From contig JASHYD010001273.1 in NCBI GenBank assembly GCA_030043175.1, positions 1 through 7,210 on the forward strand: DNA of 7,210 bases. The letters are read 5' to 3'. Shown here one piece after another: positions 5,886 through 7,210 of this stretch (positions are counted from its first letter, which is position 1; the number at the start of each line of letters is the position of its first letter). The translations under genes and the position numbers were made by a program. The notes beneath the pieces were generated by a model, which had not been told where the DNA came from, searched no databases, and worked only from the letters and a program-made list of their open reading frames with translations. Origin of the DNA: Xanthobacteraceae bacterium. Lineage in GTDB: Bacteria > Pseudomonadota > Alphaproteobacteria > Rhizobiales > Xanthobacteraceae.

Positions 5886-5911
5886 AGCTTTGCCGCTTGA
5901 AAGCTCTTTTT
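5886..5911 (+). terminator. Terminator candidate downstream of the Nudix gene
   Basis: AGCTTT (5886-5891) and AAAGCT (5900-5905) form a 6-bp stem with an 8-base loop, followed by C and five T residues (5907-5911) on the plus strand. It lies about 110 bases after the Nudix stop and before the 3' end of the opposing small gene. The stem is short and half A-T, so it is moderate at best. Confidence 0.4.
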
Positions 5912-5948
5912 GGGTGTCGCGCTTTTCGCCCAACCTGCGACGGGTCAG

Positions 5949-6149
5949 TCAAGGTTGGACGCCGACAATAGCCCCATGCGGATGGCGCAGATCGCCGCGC
6001 CGATTGCAACGACGTACGAAATTGATGGCGGCGGCCGGCTGCTCCAATTTCACCTTGAGGGCAGCCACGAGTGCATCTTCGGCGATCACGGTAACGCTGT
6101 GGCGCCTGCCGCCGACCTTGATGCCGACGGTGAATTTGTTGTTGATCAT
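5949..6149 (-). CDS. Small basic protein of unknown function
   Basis: A 66-residue open frame on the minus strand reads MINNKFTVGIKVGGRRHSVT at its start, then an acidic-to-helical segment (AEDALVAALKVKLEQP, about 23-38) and a basic tail with FVRRCNRRGD (44-53). The pattern of a short beta strand pair, an amphipathic helix and an Arg-rich tail looks like a genuine small folded protein rather than a shadow frame, and I have the impression of similar short hypothetical proteins in rhizobia, which I cannot verify. The basic tail would suit nucleic-acid binding, but that is speculation. A GGGA sequence lies about 11 bases before the ATG. It is divergent from the acetyltransferase gene, with about 208 bases between starts, and has no partner gene. 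Confidence 0.6.
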   Translation of the reverse strand: MINNKFTVGIKVGGRRHSVTVIAEDALVAALKVKLEQPAAAINFVRRCNRRGDLRHPHGAIVGVQP

Positions 6150-6276
6150 GGCGGTCTGTTCCCGATAGGAGCTGTTGCGAGGTGAAACGTGGCGGGCCGC
6201 GTCGCCGCGCGTTGGGGATGCTCACACAAATGCCGCGACACGTCCACTCGGCGCCGCCCCGGTCTGTTCAAGGCTC

Positions 6277-6288
6277 ATAACGAGTTAT
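6277..6288. repeat. Short inverted repeat between divergent genes
   Basis: ATAAC (6277-6281) and GTTAT (6284-6288) are separated by GA. The site lies in the divergent region between the small basic protein gene (start 6149) and the acetyltransferase gene (start 6358), so it could be an operator for either. At 10 paired bases it could also occur by chance. The rest of 6150-6357 shows no gene. Confidence 0.25.
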
Positions 6289-6357
6289 CTGGCCGAAACG
6301 TTGCCGGGGCGATGGACGAGGCGGTCGCAGAATGATATCCGCCGGCCGGATAACAGC

Positions 6358-6867
6358 ATGAGCGAACTTGCCCTGACGATTCTCCCCGAAACGCCGGCCG
6401 ATGCCGGTATGATCGAACGGCTTCACGATCGTACGTTCGGGCCCGGACGTTATGCACGCACCGCCTTCCGGATTCGCGAAGGCGCCGCACATCTCCTTGA
6501 CCTCTCCTTCACGGCGCGGATCGGTACCCTGCTCGTCGGCTCCGTGAGGCTGACGCCGATCCGCATCGGCGAGAGCCCGGCGCTGCTGCTCGGCCCGGTC
6601 ACGGTCGAGCCGCCGTTCCGCCGCCGCGGCATTGGACTGGCGTTGCTGCAGCGGGCGCTCGCGGAGGCAAAACACAAGGGCCACAGTTTGGTGGTGCTGG
6701 TCGGCGATGAGCCCTACTACGCCAAGGCCGGCTTCCGGCGGATTCCCAAAGGGCAGGCGCGCATGCCCGGGCCAGTCGATCCGACGCGGCTCCTGGCGGC
6801 GGAACTGATCGAAGGCGCACTCGCCGGCGTGTCAGGGCCGATCCGCGCGGAGTGGGAGCGGGTGTGA
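6358..6867 (+). CDS. GNAT family N-acetyltransferase (YhbS-like)
   Basis: The 169-residue product fits the GNAT fold, which transfers an acetyl group from acetyl-CoA to an amine. The acetyl-CoA pyrophosphate loop is clear as VEPPFRRRGIGLALLQRAL (83-101), with Arg88-x-x-Gly91-x-Gly93. It is preceded by the LLLGPVTV strand (76-83) and followed by VVLVGDEPYYAKAGFRRIP (112-130), whose YYAKAGF segment is the usual C-terminal GNAT block. The single-domain length and the GDEPYYAKAGF sequence resemble YhbS-like acetyltransferases. The acceptor is unknown. The open frame extends back to 6175, but the family sequence begins at the ATG at 6358, which has a GGA 8 bases upstream. It appears to be a single-gene unit; a ParA-type gene follows after about 290 bases. 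Confidence 0.85.
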   Translation: MSELALTILPETPADAGMIERLHDRTFGPGRYARTAFRIREGAAHLLDLSFTARIGTLLVGSVRLTPIRIGESPALLLGPVTVEPPFRRRGIGLALLQRALAEAKHKGHSLVVLVGDEPYYAKAGFRRIPKGQARMPGPVDPTRLLAAELIEGALAGVSGPIRAEWERV

Positions 6868-6935
6868 AAAAAGCCGTTCCCTGACGCTATATTGTTAGCA
6901 GGCAGCGCGCCCGTTGAGGCGCCCGGCATTGTTCA

Positions 6936-6982
6936 CCCGAGCCCGCTGTCCGTTTCGGTCAGGTCCGTGCGGGTCACTCGGG
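6936..6982 (+). other. Large potential hairpin in the region before the ParA-type gene
   Basis: CCCGAGCCCGC (6936-6946) can pair with GCGGG (6969-6973) and CTCGGG (6977-6982), giving 11 base pairs interrupted only by a 3-base TCA bulge, around a 22-base loop. There is no T tract after it, so it is not a standard terminator. It sits in the 293-base gap 6868-7160, where I see no credible gene apart from a doubtful frame at 6892-7164. A possible -10 (TATATT, 6888-6893) with a GTGAAA -35 (6864-6869) would place it inside a leader of about 260 bases. Confidence 0.35.
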
Positions 6983-7160
6983 CGAGCAGGTCCGCCCGTT
7001 CGACAGGTTATTGCGCTGATGCCGCCGCGCCAGATTTGATTGTCGTCACCAACAACGCGCACATTTTTATGTCTGCCGGGGTTGCCGGCCGAAAACTGGA
7101 TGGACGAGGGCGGCTCCGCGGGGTAACGCTGCCGCCACGGACTGCCGCGGAGAGTGCAGC

Positions 7161-7210
7161 GTGACTCGAAAGCTCGTTGCTGTCGCAAATATGAAGGGCG
7201 GCGTGGGCAA
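7161..7210 (+). CDS. ParA/MinD-family ATPase, N-terminal fragment (runs off the right edge)
   Basis: A GTG at 7161 opens a frame reading (V/M)TRKLVAVANMKGGVG at the window end. The first strand followed by KGGVG, presumably continuing into K(T/S), is the start of the deviant Walker A motif of ParA/MinD/Soj ATPases, which act in plasmid or chromosome segregation and in positioning protein complexes. The two-base overhang AA at the edge is consistent with the next lysine. GGAGA (7149-7153) lies 7 bases before the GTG, a good ribosome-binding site. Only 16 full codons are visible, so the subfamily and the presence of a ParB partner cannot be judged. No parB or parS-like site is seen to its left. 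Confidence 0.8.
   Translation, partial: MTRKLVAVANMKGGVG

Noticed and set aside
6175..6357. Upstream extension of the acetyltransferase frame
   Set aside because: The 61 extra residues do not resemble the family, which begins at the ATG at 6358.

Overview
The window is GC-rich DNA and most probably comes from an alphaproteobacterium of the Hyphomicrobiales (Rhizobiales), close to Bradyrhizobium/Rhodopseudomonas. The best support is a ferritin-like plus VIT-domain membrane protein of the MbfA type, together with the high-GC codon style of the other genes. I could not test this by search. No rRNA, tRNA, CRISPR array, insertion sequence or prophage gene was seen.

Layout, left to right. (1) Minus strand, 1-1619: the first 25 codons of an unidentified gene lie 15 bases downstream of a 508-residue protein with a small N-terminal helix-turn-helix-like domain, a Pro-rich repeat linker and a methyltransferase-like fold. 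These two look like an operon. Their shared upstream region (1620-1944) carries a 7-bp inverted repeat plus a direct repeat of TAGTGGG. (2) Plus strand, 1945-2724: a hydroxypyruvate isomerase family protein with its own plausible promoter. (3) Minus strand, 2741-3739: a calcineurin-like metallophosphoesterase, convergent with the isomerase. (4) Minus strand, 3955-4911: mbfA, an inner-membrane iron exporter, with a weak terminator-like hairpin after its stop.

(5) 4912-5279: an AT-richer intergenic stretch. It holds a very good Rho-independent terminator pointing along the minus strand, although no convincing protein gene lies upstream of it. That suggests either an unannotated small RNA or a long, attenuated leader of mbfA. 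(6) Plus strand, 5280-5777: a Nudix hydrolase with a perfect Nudix box. (7) Minus strand, 5949-6149: a small basic protein of unknown function. (8) Plus strand, 6358-6867: a GNAT acetyltransferase. (9) Plus strand, 7161 to the edge: the first codons of a ParA/MinD-type ATPase with the start of a deviant Walker A motif, preceded by a leader with a large potential hairpin.

The genes are mostly single units and do not form an obvious pathway. This reads as ordinary chromosomal housekeeping and accessory DNA. The two places most worth a second look are the orphan minus-strand terminator upstream of mbfA and the HTH-methyltransferase fusion with its coupled downstream gene.
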